Source: Magicicada septendecula
Lineage: Eukaryota; Arthropoda; Insecta; Hemiptera; Cicadidae
DNA: 64,000 nt
Direction: 5' to 3'
Assembly: GCA_034769895.1 (NCBI GenBank)
Contig: CM068370.1
Span: 36,432,247 to 36,496,246 of the forward strand
The notes under the pieces were generated by a model. That model was not told the origin of the DNA and made no database searches. It worked only from the letters and a program-made list of their open reading frames with translations. The number at the start of each line of letters is the position of its first letter. The stretch's first letter is position 1. Below, one piece after another: positions 22,616 to 34,505 of the stretch. A program made the translations under genes and the position numbers.

Positions 22616-24005
22616 GTGCGCGTCGATTGTATAACGCGAACGTATGTTACCAAAAGTGATAAATCAAAGGTGCTTATTAGTGGAGTGAAGTGCATTGATC
22701 AAAGTGGAAACACCAGTCATATCAGAGGAATCCTCCAAAACAAGTAACACAATTCTATAATAACAATTTATAACCAATTATTTTCAAACATAGTAATTAA
22801 TGTCTACCGAACTTAACTCATCTCATTCTAGAAGACCCCACAGTTCGTTCAGATCCTAAGCAAAGTAATTTATGTATTATGACATGTCAAGAAGAATAAT
22901 AAGTAGATGTGTAGATATAGCTAAGTCTTTATATAACAAAACGTAATAAATAAATTAAGACATAGTAACCATTGGAAGTAAGTAAGAGGTTAATTTACAA
23001 GCAAATGTTAGTATGTTAAGAAATTCATAATGGTTGATAGAATATTATGATGTGCCTTAAAATGATACCGATTAAATATTTATGTTGTGTGAGTAAATGT
23101 AATTTTGCAAACTAGTAATTCAATTCATACGGTGAGAAATCGTAATTCTAAAGATTAATGAATCAAGTAACCTTTTGTTTTAATAAGTAATTATCAGCTT
23201 GACAATTGATAAGTCAATTGATACAATATAAAGAATGTGTAGTATGGAGTATTAGAATTTTAATTCACATGTCTGTATTATGAAAGAATCAATATAAGTA
23301 TTATTAGAATCTGAACGAGAAAGTGTCCTTATTTGATCTCCCTGAGGTTCTCTGCTCTGGCGCTCAACAGTATTTATTGATTTCACAAATTAAACGAGCA
23401 GATATACTTATTTATTAGACGCAATCACACTGTAGAATTAAGAATTTTTATATTTAGCACAAAATTGAAATTAAAACTCCGTATATAAAAAAAACCCCGA
23501 AAGGAAGGGGACTCCACAAAAACGTTATATTTTTCGCCATCAACGTGGTGCAGTTGTGAGCAAACGTTATATTTGGCGCATCCAAACGTGGAGCACAAAT
23601 CTCCAAACGTTATACCATACACCTGAGAACCAAGTGTAAGTTCTCACTGCATCTCACTATATAAAATAATAAAAAATCTTGTAAAAAAGTATATGATAGT
23701 ACTTCTTTTCCAAGCATTTAAATATTATACGTCAAAGCGTCGAAAATAAGACATAGAAAAGAAAATTCAGTACAATAAAAATAATAATATAAAATAACAA
23801 TAAATAATAATCAAATAATATGGCGAAACTAATTATTTCAGTAAACATACAAAAAATTTATTTCACGATGTGATTCGTTCTCTGTCCTTAAACCTGTTTG
23901 TTTTTTACTGCAAAACCAATTGTAATTTTTAATATTTAAAACACGTTTTGATAATACAGTATTCAGAAAAATGTGACATAAGTTTTAATGCCATTTTTAA
24001 TGGCG
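22616..24005. other. No gene recognised
   Basis: AT-rich, no motif. Short frames around 23.4-23.6 kb show no domain. Confidence 0.45.
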
Positions 24006-24279
24006 AACCTTGGATTGCGAGTTTTTCTTTCGGTGCTGTTGCGTGAACAGGAAGTCATACGACAGTAGAGTTGGCAGTGGCGTTGGCGGAACTGTAGTAC
24101 GGTTCCCCGTATTGTTGTACTTCCGGTATCTGCAGCATTACCACCGTCAGTGTAGCGATGGCAACAACAAACTGTGGACACACGGAGAATTCATTGTGAG
24201 AGAGTGAGAGGAAGATTTGGACGCGTGGAACAATGTCATGGAATCTATCCGTCATTGAAACTTTATATAAAACCAAAAT

Positions 24280-24600
24280 CTTACCAGTGGTCTTCTGCAG
24301 TTGTCATTACGTGGGAAGGTTTGCAGCAGCCCGCCAGGCTTCGCGGTTTTCTAAAAGCCTCTCCATGGCCGCACAGCTGAGGCAGCTGGTGCCCCCTAGT
24401 ATCTGGTTGGTATACTCAAGTTTCGGTCTCCGTTTGGCCTTCTTACCTTCCAACGTGCCCTCGATGATGGTCTTGAATAGGGCCGTCATGCGTCAGGAAG
24501 CATCCAGGTGTCTCGTCTTTTCTGTAACGCTTTCCACAAATACGGGTTTGGCTGCTTCATCCTTCTCAACACTTTCGCGTTCGTCACATTGACCGCCCAG
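24280..24600 (-). pseudogene. LINE tail fragment (other family)
   Basis: The minus-strand frame at 24307-24489 reads M-T-A-L-F-K-T-I-I-E-G-T-L-E-G-K-K-A-K-R-R-P, then Y-T-N-Q-I-L, then A-M-E-R-L-L-E-N-R-E-A-W-R-A-A. The order T-I-I-E-G-x-x-E-G-K-R-x-R-G-R-P followed by R-x-x-W-R is the very C-terminal end of several arthropod LINE ORF2 proteins. It differs from the HLERM/GRRDVGRP type, so it is a second family. The sequence from 24003 to 24280 may continue the 3' UTR. Confidence 0.6.
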
Positions 24601-24689
24601 TAATCTTTAGCATCTGCCGGTAACACCAAAACTCAAACGCCCCTACCGTTTTACCAAATGTAGAGGTTGAAAAATCAGTTCAGAAAGTC

Positions 24690-25660
24690 ATCTTAAAAGT
24701 GCGTCTGTAGTCCTGGATCTGAATGGTTGGCTCTCAGGTGACATTCCGATAAATAAGGGAGTTAGGGAGGGATGCTGTGTTTCCCCAAACTTGTTTAATA
24801 TATACGAGGTTAACGTACATTTAATATATACATCTCGTACATTGACGACATGTTGAGAACATGGAAATACAGAGTGACTTCGGGAATACAGCTTAACAAA
24901 TCAATTTGTATGGGTTCCCTGCTATATGAGGGTGAGATAGTACTTGTTCAAGAAAACGAGGATGATTTACAAAGAGCTATGTTTCAATTACGAGAAGTGG
25001 CAAGAGAGTACTTCACTGACAATTTCAGTAAGAAAGACCAAAACCATGGCCTTTAAAGGTAAATATCCAGTGAGGACTAAGATAGTTATAAACAACAGCA
25101 CTTTAGAACAAGTGAGCCGTTTCAAATATCTCGGCTGTGCAGTAAGCTATGAATCTGAATATGATATAAAAGAGAAAATAAATAAATTTAGGAATATTTG
25201 TGGTACGATTAATAGAAATCTTAGAAATAAAACGAGACACAGCACAGGGATTAAATTTGATAAGACAATTGCAATTCCCACATTGATTTATGCGAGTGAG
25301 GCGTGGGACATGAAAAAAAAAACGGAAAGCGGCAGGATTCAGAGTGCTGAAATGCAGATTCTTCGAAATACTTTAAATTATACATTGCAAGATAGAATAA
25401 GGAATGAAGATATCAGAGCAGGACTCGAAGTAAAGGACATAAATGAAATTATTTCAATTTTCAGAAGACAATGGTGGGATCATGTGCAAAGGATGACAGA
25501 GTATCGATTGCCGAAAGCGGCACTGAACTATACAGCCATTGGTAGAAGAGACGTGGGTCGTCCAAAGATAAGATGGGCGCCGGAACAGGTTTATATAAAC
25601 TAATCCTTGAAGAGGAGAAGAGGAAGAAGAGAAACTCATATTAGAACCTGCTACCTGTGG
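24690..25660 (+). pseudogene. LINE ORF2, second half (RT catalytic region to C-terminus)
   Basis: The longest LINE copy in the window. Around 24760 a K-G-V-R-E-G-C-C-V-S-P-N-L-F-N block matches RT motif B (GVRQGCPLSP). At 24900-24950 G-I-Q-L-N-K-S-I-C-M-G-S-L-L-Y leads into the catalytic position, which reads Y-E-G-E instead of Y-A-D-D, so the RT is dead. A frameshift near 25010 moves the reading to 24944-25603. That frame stays open for 219 codons with M-A-F-K-G-K, R-F-K-Y-L-G-C, N-K-T-R, Y-A-S-E-A-W, R-I-Q-S-A-E-M-Q, R-I-R-N-E-D-I-R and G-R-R-D-V-G-R-P. The end is rich in GAA/AGA triplets. Confidence 0.8.
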
Positions 25661-25689
25661 TAAGCCTTTTAGTTTTATTTTATACTTGT

Positions 25690-26790
25690 CTAGCTGTTAC
25701 CTGCGGCTTCGCACGCGAATATCTGACTTTTAATAAGTATTTTAATATAATTTTTATTGTCTATATCTATATGGCGTTCTGTCAGCTCGTATAACAATTT
25801 TGTACTCATTAGTTAAATTTTCTCCAAAGCTGTTTTCAACACTTGTACTAAATTATTATTTTGGTGCAACAGCTTTTGGAGATTTAAAAGTACCCGTTTA
25901 TGCAGCCTTTGGAGATATTTATAAAGTACCTGTTGCATCAAAAACGCTAAATTCTTTATATTAAGTATTACTTTGTTAGAAGCATTGTATAACACATTAA
26001 AAGTTATGTTTTCCTCAACCATGGCTTTTATTTATTCAGCAGTAAACTAAAAACCAAAAACGGTTGTCACCTAACCTCACAAATGAAAACAACACGTATT
26101 TTTGCTTTGCATTAAGTATATAGGACAATTTTAATTTAGTACACTTATTCTTTTCCACATCGTAATGTATCGATACAATCGCATATTATATAAAACATCA
26201 AAAATATACTGCAGGAATAGATAAATGTACAGTTCCGATGCCGCTAAGTAGCTTTTGTTTATTTAGTTGTTACTATGGTAATTAATTCTGGTCTCCATAA
26301 TGTTGTTGACATCTTTAGTAGTAGTATTTAATATATTTCATTACTTACTCATTTCATCATCAGAAATACGTATAAACATAAATTTTATAATCGTTTAAGA
26401 CAATTACAAAATATATAGACGTATCTGTATACAAAATTACAAAACATATCGATGCAATCGCATATTAAAAACTTTAAAAACTGCAGGAACGGATAAAGAT
26501 ACAGTTCCGATGCCGCTAAATATCATTTGTTTATTTACTTGTTACTGTGGTAATTCTTCTGGTCCCCATGGTGTTGTTGACATCTTTATAGGCGTCAACG
26601 AAAAGGCATAATTAAAACGGCCTAAATCGTGCCAACGGGGCAGAATATCAAATTCCAAGTTAGACAGTATTTTTCAACTTGTGTGACAGGTTACCTGTGC
26701 ACAATTTGGTGGCAATCGGTGTAATCATATGGATTTGTATTCAGTACCCATAAATCCTATGAGTTATATATATATATATATATATATAAA

Positions 26791-26860
<70 letters not shown>
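25690..26860 (+). repeat. Dispersed arthropod-type repeat with CGGCTTCGC start and (TA)n end
   Basis: It begins TAGCTGTTACCTGCGGCTTC and ends with a block around 26705-26760 (TTTGGTGGCAATCGGTGTAA) followed by TA repeats at 26767-26860. This pairing of a CGCGGCTTCGC-like head and an AATCGGT-like tail recurs in many insect genomes as a noncoding interspersed repeat. Inside, about 150 bp is duplicated (26168-26322 and 26447-26590). Sequence related to its middle (25970-26220) recurs at 37.07-37.31 kb. No coding capacity seen. Confidence 0.55.
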
Positions 26861-26861
<1 letters not shown>

Positions 26862-27327
26862 CATGTTTTATGATTTCATTTTGACGGAGTAGATCCGCAG
26901 CTCAGATGCCAGTTAGCGGTATGCAGTAACACAAAGATTTTGTTAACTTTAATCTTGTTACTGGTTGTAAAACTTATACTGGATTTATAATAAATTTTAT
27001 CCTTACTATTTACGTAATTTCAAAAGTGCGCCTACATCAAAATCCAGAAAACTGTACAACTATATAATATCTGAAGAAGGTGCCATTGTTGTGTGTTATT
27101 GACGTATTTTAGTAATACGACTGAAAATATATCTTGTTTTATATATATTATGTTTACTAGCTTACGACCCTCTAAACCCTAAGCCTGAATGCAAAAACTA
27201 TCACTGCATCATGTATTCTCCATAATATAATTATAATATCGTCGTGGGTTTTGAAAAGGCAGACAGAAATGATGGAGAAAAATTTGTTGGAAAATAGCCT
27301 ACACGTTAAGCGGTTAAAAACATTTTT

Positions 27328-27411
27328 TAACGTATTATAGGCAGTATTTAACGTATTATAGGCAGTATTTAACGTATTATAGGCAGTATTTAACGTATTA
27401 TAGGCAGTATT
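27328..27411 (+). repeat. 21-bp minisatellite, four units
   Basis: The unit is TAACGTATTATAGGCAGTATT, repeated four times with no visible change. The flanks (26861-27327 and 27412-28040) contain nothing recognised. Confidence 0.95.
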
Positions 27412-28049
27412 TCACACATTTGTAGCTCGTTTTAATAGAACCCTACATTTCTACACAAATTTAATTGTTTGTATACGCGCCGATACTGTACGCGTGTATG
27501 ATTATAGTGTTCATCAGAAATAATTCGTTCACGTTTCACGCATCACAGAAGTGGCTCCCTGGCTCCCGGCACAGATGATTGCCACCGCTAGAGAAGATAC
27601 TGCAGATAAATTAGAACTTTACCGTTGGTTTATTTGTTTCTGAGATTATCTGTATATTGTTTGTTCAGTTTCATGATATTCTGTTTTCGAGTAAGCTTAC
27701 GGCATTCGAATTTTAATCTAAGTGTAATTCTACCACTTTCTACCTCAATTCCTATTAGCTTATATTGTAGGACTAAATGTATTCAATTATTTAATAAATT
27801 AAGTTTGCTGAAAACGGTTACAGATTTTACAACGAAACGTCGATTTGTTTTCATAAAGCCGTAACATTGCCCCACGCATCACTAAACCATCGTTGCCTCT
27901 TTTAATGAATGTAGAGATTTGAGTCTTCGATTAAACGGATTGTTAATTTTGCAGGCCTTATTTTGACAATGACGTTTATTTATTTAAAAAATAATGTATT
28001 TACATAAAAATTTATTAATTAAAAACTGTTATTCATAAAAAAATATTTA

Positions 28050-28480
28050 AGTAATGATGAAATATATCAGAGTATAGAAAATATAACAGGAACACTGAGA
28101 AAAAGAAGACTATTATTTTTTGGACATTTATATAGAATTGACGACAATAGGTTAATAAAGCAGATAGATCTTCAAATATCTGTGGGGGAAGAAGTCAACA
28201 TCAAGTTGGATTAAAGAAGGTCCAAGAGGATTTAGAAAGAATAATATAAACGCAGAAGAAGCAATTAAAAGAAAAGTTTGTTGGGTAAAAGTGTTAAAAA
28301 TTGAAGGATTCCAGGATAGGAGAGAGAAAAACGCAGGTTCAAAGCGGACTGAATGCAGGAAGAAGAGACTCAGTGAAAAGATTAAAGAATATTGGAGAAA
28401 AAGGCAAGAACAAAAATAAAGAATTGAAATTGGCATGTGGTCCTTAGGTGGCCGACAGGAAAAATATTTAGTTATTTTCT
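28050..28480 (+). pseudogene. LINE tail fragment (RRLLFFGHLYRID type)
   Basis: The plus strand near 28095 reads T-L-R-K-R-R-L-L-F-F-G-H-L-Y-R-I-D-D-N-R-L-I-K-Q, the tail motif also seen at 4.6 kb. Frames break after about 28180. The end abuts the left terminal repeat of the mariner element, so the mariner inserted next to or into this LINE. Confidence 0.65.
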
Positions 28481-28485
28481 ATAAA

Positions 28486-29229
28486 TACGAGGCTTATCCA
28501 GAAAGTAAATACCGTCTGCGCATATATCCCGCGCATATTGTAGTACGAAGGTCGCGCATGCGTATATAGTTGCATTCTTCTATTCGACGACGAAGTAGCC
28601 ATGGTATATTGTTTGTATACGTTCCGATTTACGTTTACTACACATCGGTAATCATTTTTTTAAAAATCGATCGGCCTGCCAGTTGTGAAATAAGGAGAGT
28701 TATTAGGTTTTTGAATGCGAGAAATCTTCGTCCTTATGAAATTCATCGTGAGATTTGTGAAGTTTATGGACAGAGTGCGATTAGTGAAGGTATGGTGAAA
28801 AAGTGTTTAACGATGGAAGAGAAAATGTTCACGATGAGGAGCGTACGCATACAGGACGTGTAACGACGGCGCTTGTTGATTCATTTCGTTGGGAACAATT
28901 CAGTCATCCTCCTTACAGTCCAGATTTGGCTCCTAGCGATTTCCATTTGTTTTTGCATTTGAAGAAATTTCTTGCCGGCCAGAAGTTTGAAAGTGATGAT
29001 GAGATAAAGGGAAATGTCCAACAGTGGTTGAAGTCGCAGGCGGCCGATTCTTTCAAGCGGGCATATTAAAATTAGTGCCAAGATACGACAAATGTCTCAA
29101 CTTGCATGGTGACTATGTAGAAACGTAGATTAAGGTACGCAGAATTTTTGAAAAATAAATGAATTTGAAAATAATTTGTATCATTTTCTTAATGCCCAAA
29201 CGGTACTTACTTTCTGGATCAGGTTAGTA
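28486..29229 (+). mobile_element. Internally deleted mariner element, about 740 bp
   Basis: The terminal inverted repeats agree: the left contains ATCCAGAAAGTAAATACCG (28497-28515) and the right, in reverse complement, ATCCAGAAAGTAAGTACCG. TA dinucleotides bound both ends (28486-28487 and 29228-29229), the mariner target duplication. The two transposase parts inside are the N-terminus and the C-terminus, with the middle deleted. It could at most be moved by a transposase supplied elsewhere. Confidence 0.85.
28672..29069 (+). pseudogene. Mariner transposase, N- and C-terminal remnants
   Basis: The N-terminal part (about 28672-28815) reads C-E-I-R-R-V-I-R-F-L-N-A-R-N and Y-E-I-H-R-E-I-C-E-V-Y-G, the paired-type helix-turn-helix of mariner transposases. 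The C-terminal part (about 28875-29069) reads H-P-P-Y-S-P-D-L-A-P-S-D-F-H-L-F, which includes the third catalytic Asp of mariner (DD34D) and the WVPHEL-distal tail. The first two catalytic Asp residues and roughly 150-200 codons between are missing. The join is a frameshift. Confidence 0.8.
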
Positions 29230-31079
29230 TATTAGAAAAATATAAGATTTTATTTTATTTTACGAAGAAACAAGTTTTAGAGACTTGCCTTCGTTGACCA
29301 ATATGAGCCAATCACAAACCTAACCTTACTTAACCTAATATAATCTAACTTAATGTGATACAATCCAATACATGTGGCTAATACTCGGTTGATCAAAATT
29401 GTTTTTATTCAACAACTGTTGCAAACGACACACCAAACACTTTCGTATAAAAAGCTTGGTTAGTGTACTCGTTAACCATAAGCGCGTTAAAAATAACTCG
29501 TAAGGTAATTTACAGTTTTATAGCACGTAATATAACTTATTTACAGCAGATTTTATTTTTATATCACCTCTGGCATTACTCTGCATACATCAAGAAGGGA
29601 GTTTAGTTTGCACATAGAGAAAACGTCACAGCAAAATTGATTGAATTAGTATGACCCTATGAAAAGAATAACGATAGAAAGATGGCTACGAAATTGTCAG
29701 TGAAGAGCAAAAAAGAAGAAGAGGACGACCGAAACCTTCATGAGGAAGGGAGATGTGATGACGAAAACATCAGAAATCACAACTGGAATAAGTCAAGAAA
29801 CGGACGATAGGGATGAGGAAAACGCTTGATGGTATGGTCCAACTCAAATGGAAACCCAAATTGATCAGTGGAATGAATGTTTCCCATTGATTTTTATTAT
29901 ATAGTTTAATTAAATTCATTCTGTCAATTAAATTTTACTTCCAGCAAATTAAAACGGTTCCTCTGCGGGAATACGTCTCCCAGCGACCCAAAATACCCGA
30001 AGATAGTGGAAAATTATGGAAGATTTAAAGGGTCGCATATATTTTTTAAAAGATTTTTCTGACTTCGAATGATGTAACCAACAGTAGATTAGTGCACAAA
30101 AGTTGAAATAAAGGGATAGCTTTAAATGAAATATACAAAACTGAAACTTCTTCTATCTAACGGAACTAATTTGTTCGTAGTGGTAAAATTTGTCGGCCTG
30201 TTAGGTCGTAGTCCGTCGCAGGCCCAACAGTTACGTAACTGGTTACGACGCAATATACGACTTTTAACTTACCTTGGTGAACAGAGCACGATTAACCATG
30301 AAGAATCCACAGAAGGCAAACTCTGTAGGTTTGATCAGCATCATGATTGAGAACATTTCAATCTGCAATAGAAAATAAGAATTTATTTGTTTCAGTGGAG
30401 ACATTTTTCCGTTCCTTATACATTCATTTTAACATCTATCATGATCGTCGTCCCCGCAATCGTCATAATCATCATCACCATCATCATCATCGTCGTCATC
30501 ACCACCATCACCACCAGAATTCATTAAAAAACATCTGAAAATTTTTATATTTTCAATTACATGTATTGTTTTAAATTGTGAGATTTTGTTGTTAATCCAT
30601 TCGGCAATTACTGGTATTTAAGCCAAATTTGGTTGCTGTCTTTTGTAATTTCGACTGACTTCTGACGTCGAATTCAGTAACAATTATAAAAAATTTTATG
30701 AACCATTTTAGTAATGTACGGATGAAGAACGATATTCAAAAGTACTTAGTATGCGTGAATCAGCTGAGTGGACGTGTATCACTGAATATAAATTACATAT
30801 ATGAAGAACAATGTGTGGTTAAGGATAAGTGGAGGAAGAAGCTGATTGTGTATGTATGTAAAACACGTGGTTTATTAAATGTCTGCCAACCCTTTATGGT
30901 GTTCAGGTTTTTATCCTTAAATTCCTATTTTCCTTTTGCTCTTTACTAATACTTCTTGCCACCAAAGCTTGCTGAAACATTCACTTCAGGATTTTCGAGA
31001 TCGCCATCATTTTTCTCGTCCGGAAGTTTCCATTTTAATTATTCTTATCTACGTAAGAAAGCCGTACTAAATCAGCTAA
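29230..31079. other. No gene recognised
   Basis: Noncoding. A degenerate run of CCTAA-like pentamers lies at 29319-29353. An ATC/GTC trinucleotide run is at about 30455-30525 and produces a spurious His-rich frame. Confidence 0.45.
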
Positions 31080-31084
31080 CATAT

Positions 31085-31546
31085 TGCTACGGTGAGGTAA
31101 TAGATAGTACAGCAACGCTGAATGAGTAAGTGACGCCTTTGCAAGGCAAATTATTCAACGCTCTGGACCATACGAGATGGCCATTCTACACTTTATTCGA
31201 CTATTGTGCCGGCCGGCATCCATACCCGCTATGTCAGTACAGTGCCAGGCGGGCTGAGTATATTTATTGAATTTCAAAGCGGCCAGATCAGTTTTAGACC
31301 AACGGTATTAGAGCGAGATTCGGATTGTTTGTTATTGTGACAGGCGGAAAGTGATTAGTGTGTTATGTAGTACGAAACTGTAATAAGGTGACGTTTACTG
31401 TTGTATGTCGGACAAATTGTATAAGAGATGCTTTGTTGATTTGTAACTGTTGTTAGTTTTTAACTAAAGTTGTAATTAGTGACGTCTTGGAGTCAGTTAT
31501 TCTGTTTCCACTGTACATCACAACGATCCGTGAGATCGCCGTAACA
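31085..31546 (+). repeat. Solo LTR related to the 16-19 kb gypsy-type element
   Basis: The 3' end TTTCCACTGTAC, then ATCGCCGTAACA, matches the ends of the LTRs at 15.9 and 18.8 kb (read in element sense). It starts TGCTACGG, complementary to the CCGTAACA end. The same five bases, CATAT, flank both sides (31080-31084 and 31545-31549, overlapping the LTR end by two), a likely target duplication. No internal region is present, so it is a product of LTR-LTR recombination. Confidence 0.65.
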
Positions 31547-32008
31547 TATTCCTACCTTTTCCATAATTGTTTCTTTTATTCTACATTATCTCCAACATAC
31601 TTTTGTTATGTCAGTATCTTATCCCGACATTATACGTGAATTCCCATTACGTTCATCTTGAAACATTGATTTTATCTCATCCTTTTTTGTTGCTGACCAT
31701 CCATCGGACTCTTATGGCGCTAAAGTCCTTACTACCGTCACGTTAATATTAATTTTCTCTCTGTTTTGAAACGCTCTTACTCCAAAACGTACTGTTCAAC
31801 TTCTTAAAAGATTTTCTCTCTTGATTTATTCGGTTTTGCGTTTTTGGCGAATCTCTTCGTTCGATGCTCAGTATAACCTCTTAATATCTATACCAGTCGC
31901 AGCTTATAGATTTCGATTGTCCTCTAACTCCAGATCATCTGCTGTTCTCCCAACACACATATCACTTTTTTACTTTATCAGTAATAGCTATAAATGTGGA
32001 AAATATTT
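31547..32008. other. No gene recognised
   Basis: Short frames only, no motif. Confidence 0.45.
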
Positions 32009-32484
32009 GTTACTACTGTCTAACTGATCGTCGTATGGTACAGTGGAAAAAAAATACAAGACACCAATGAAATCACTGAAAACCAGCTTTAATTATCACA
32101 ATTAATAATATCTACTTAACAAGATTGTCTGTTAACAACAATTCAAGTAAAAATTGTCCACATTCAATAATAATGTTAACTATAAAGAATTCCGCACTAA
32201 TTATAACACAACAACACTTCGCTACAAACACTCGATCCGCGCTAAAGAAATCGCTCAACACATGCTAAGGTGACAAGCCGGCTGCCTGGCTTTTTATACG
32301 TAGCGCACGCCTTCTAGAAATCTTCCATCGTCAATGTGCACGCCGCTTAATGCTGACGCTAATGCGTATCTTAAGTGGCCTCTTGAAGAATCTAGAACAA
32401 ACTTGACGCGGCCTTGACTGAGGCAACACCTGGCACACTAGATGGGGGGGGGGGGCTGTTCGATAGGATTCTCGCTACATTACA
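32009..32484 (-). repeat. Second solo LTR, opposite orientation
   Basis: The block TCTAACTGATCGTCGTATGG at about 32019-32038, followed by GTACAGTGGAAA, aligns with the outer part of the LTRs at 15.9 and 18.8 kb, and the alignment continues through AATCACTGAAAACCAGCTTTAATT. It is more diverged than those two are from each other, so it is a related subfamily. A G-homopolymer (about 13 G) sits near 32443-32456. The two solo LTRs lie 460 bases apart in inverted orientation. Confidence 0.65.
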
Positions 32485-33075
32485 ATAACTTTTTAACAAC
32501 ACCGCGTTGGGTGAAAATAAACAACTGAAAACCACAAAAGCACTAAGCTCTGATGCTGCTTCACAAAATTTACAGCCACGCCATATGAATTTAACAAAAA
32601 TGTGTGATCTTGCTCTGTAGCGTAAGTGTAACGATTGTGAAAGTGAGATAATGTTAAAATGAATAGTGAATCTTGTTTCTGCTCCGTCGCGGCACCAGCG
32701 CCTGTAACCGTTCGCCTAACCTGTCACGTGTGTTTGTAAACACAAAGGTTGTTTCAATTAAATAAATAGATGTTTTATATTCGTGTTCAATACTTACGTT
32801 TTTAATTATACACTGTGGTGAGAATTGTCCAATCTTTGCGTGTAAAATGTGTGTAGACCTATTTGCCTGAAACATAAAACGTTTATCATTTTCTCGGTAT
32901 GCAGAGTAACAAAGGTATTCAACTGACTCTTTATTTATTAGCCAAGATTTCACATGTTTCAGGTACTTTTTTTATGTCAGTGTGTAAACAATTATAGAAT
33001 CTAGAATACAAAACACAAATAAACTTAATATTGTTCTAAGGTTTTCACGGCCGGTGTCAGTTATATTAGAAATAT

Positions 33076-33387
33076 CTAGCGGGCTGTTTGGCCGTGGTCC
33101 AGGGTTTACAAACAAACCAAACGTTTCAGCAGCACCACTGGCTGCCAACTTCACTGTCATTCGAGTCTACGTGAACGCGGGGTGTCAAACGTCAGGCCCA
33201 TAGTACTGTGGTGAAGGCTGAGAAAGAAGGCTGTGGTGTCTTTCAACCGTCACCACAGTACTGTGGGCCTGATGTTTGACACCCTGCGTTCAGGTTGACT
33301 AGAATTCCACTGAAGATGGCTGCCAGCGGTGCTGCTGAAACGTTTGGTTTGTTTGTAAACCCTGGACCACACCCAAACAGCACGGTA
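33076..33387. repeat. Fold-back element A, arms about 140 bp
   Basis: The left arm (33076-33216) and right arm (33252-33387) are inverted copies around a ~35-base loop. Each arm contains the family block GGGCTGTTTGGCCGTGGTCC (or its complement), then a CGTTT/AAACG block and a short core. The arms meet at a CACAGTACTGTG-like centre. The right arm includes CTGAAGAT, a pairable spacer, then GAAACGTT, a weak hammerhead-like remnant. The left-arm copy keeps a 6-bp hairpin (GGCAGC/GCTGCT) but has lost the core. Confidence 0.75.
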
Positions 33388-33777
33388 AGTACTTCTAATA
33401 TAATAAATAAACTTGTTATATATTTCCCTTTTAGTTAAGGTTATCAGAAGAGTTTTATTTTCACACCTTAATTGTCGATCGTTTACTTTTCCATAATCTT
33501 CACTTCTATCGAAATATATTTTAAGCACTTTGTGTATATAATAATGCCTTCAAGGTAAGTAATTAATTTTTTTGAAACAAAGGAAGTGCGCTACGCCTAA
33601 GGAATAATGTTTTTTTTTTAAGGTTAACAGAGGACTCAAATGTGATACGTACGTCTCGCCCCAAAAAGCAATTCCAAATGTTCATTTTGAATGAACTAAA
33701 GCGAAATAAACATTTTGAACAATAATTGGTACATTAGGTTTCCACGGCGGGTGTAAAATTTGTAAAAATTTCATTCA

Positions 33778-34070
33778 ATACTCTCCGGGCTGTTGGTCCG
33801 TGGTCCACAATTGCCGCAGCGAACAGGCGTTTCGATCCCACCGTTCGAGGACATCTTCAGTGTAAAACGACTCGAGTAACTGGTACTGTTCTTCACAACG
33901 TAACCACAGTACTGTGACAAAAGAACTGTTATATGTTAAGCATCCTAACTGGTGGCGAATCGTACCAGTTACTCGAGTCGATTTAAACTGACGATGTCCT
34001 CCAACGGAAGGGCCGAAACGTCTGTTATATGCGGAAATAGTGGACCGCGGACTGATAGCCCGGAGAGGTA
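33778..34070. repeat. Fold-back element B, arms about 110 bp
   Basis: Left arm 33778-33890 and right arm 33958-34070 are inverted copies. Same architecture as element A: CCGGGCTGTTGGTCCGTGGTCC at the outside, a CGTTTCG/CGAAACG block, then a hammerhead-like core CTGAAGAT (left, minus strand) or CTGACGAT (right, plus strand), and a CCACAGTACTGTG centre near 33903. Hairpins are partly mismatched in both arms. Confidence 0.75.
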
Positions 34071-34126
34071 GTCAATCACATTTTTAACTCCTTAAATTCG
34101 TAGTGACCGTCAATCAATGAATTTTT

Positions 34127-34361
34127 CCGGTAAAGGCTTTGTGAGGATCGGTCAATAAATATAACACACATTTATATTATTTGTGTTATAATAATATAAA
34201 ACAGTTGTGCGAGTTTACGACGCTGTCACAGTTGTGTTTAGCGTCGTAATAGGTCAGCAATAATTGTCCTGGTGATGACAATAAATATTGTCGAAACGTC
34301 GACACAAATAATATAAATTTGTGTTATATTTATTGACCGATCCTCACAAACCCTTCACCGG
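34127..34361. repeat. Fold-back element D with hammerhead-like motif
   Basis: Arms of about 60 bases (CCGGTAAAGGCTTTGTGAGG ... and its complement ending CCTTCACCGG) enclose a ~110-base centre. It lies 145 bases downstream of the gustatory-receptor splice donor, so probably within that gene's intron. Confidence 0.8.
34265..34304 (+). ncRNA. Hammerhead-ribozyme-like motif
   Basis: Stem I TGTC, core CTGGTGA plus T, a perfect 6-bp hairpin GACAAT/ATTGTC with AAAT loop, GAAAC, GTC, then stem I partner GACA. The core is off by one position (A to G). Helix III is reduced to almost nothing. Best hairpin of the set. Confidence 0.45.
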
Positions 34362-34505
34362 AACACATTTTTAACAATATTCTGCGGACATGTTTTTTAA
34401 ATAAAAGTATTTTCTCAAAAAGCTAGCTACTTTTAGCCTAATGCTGTTTAAGTATAAATCAGTTTCCCAATAAGGTATTATACCAAATATCAAGATAACA
34501 CGTAC

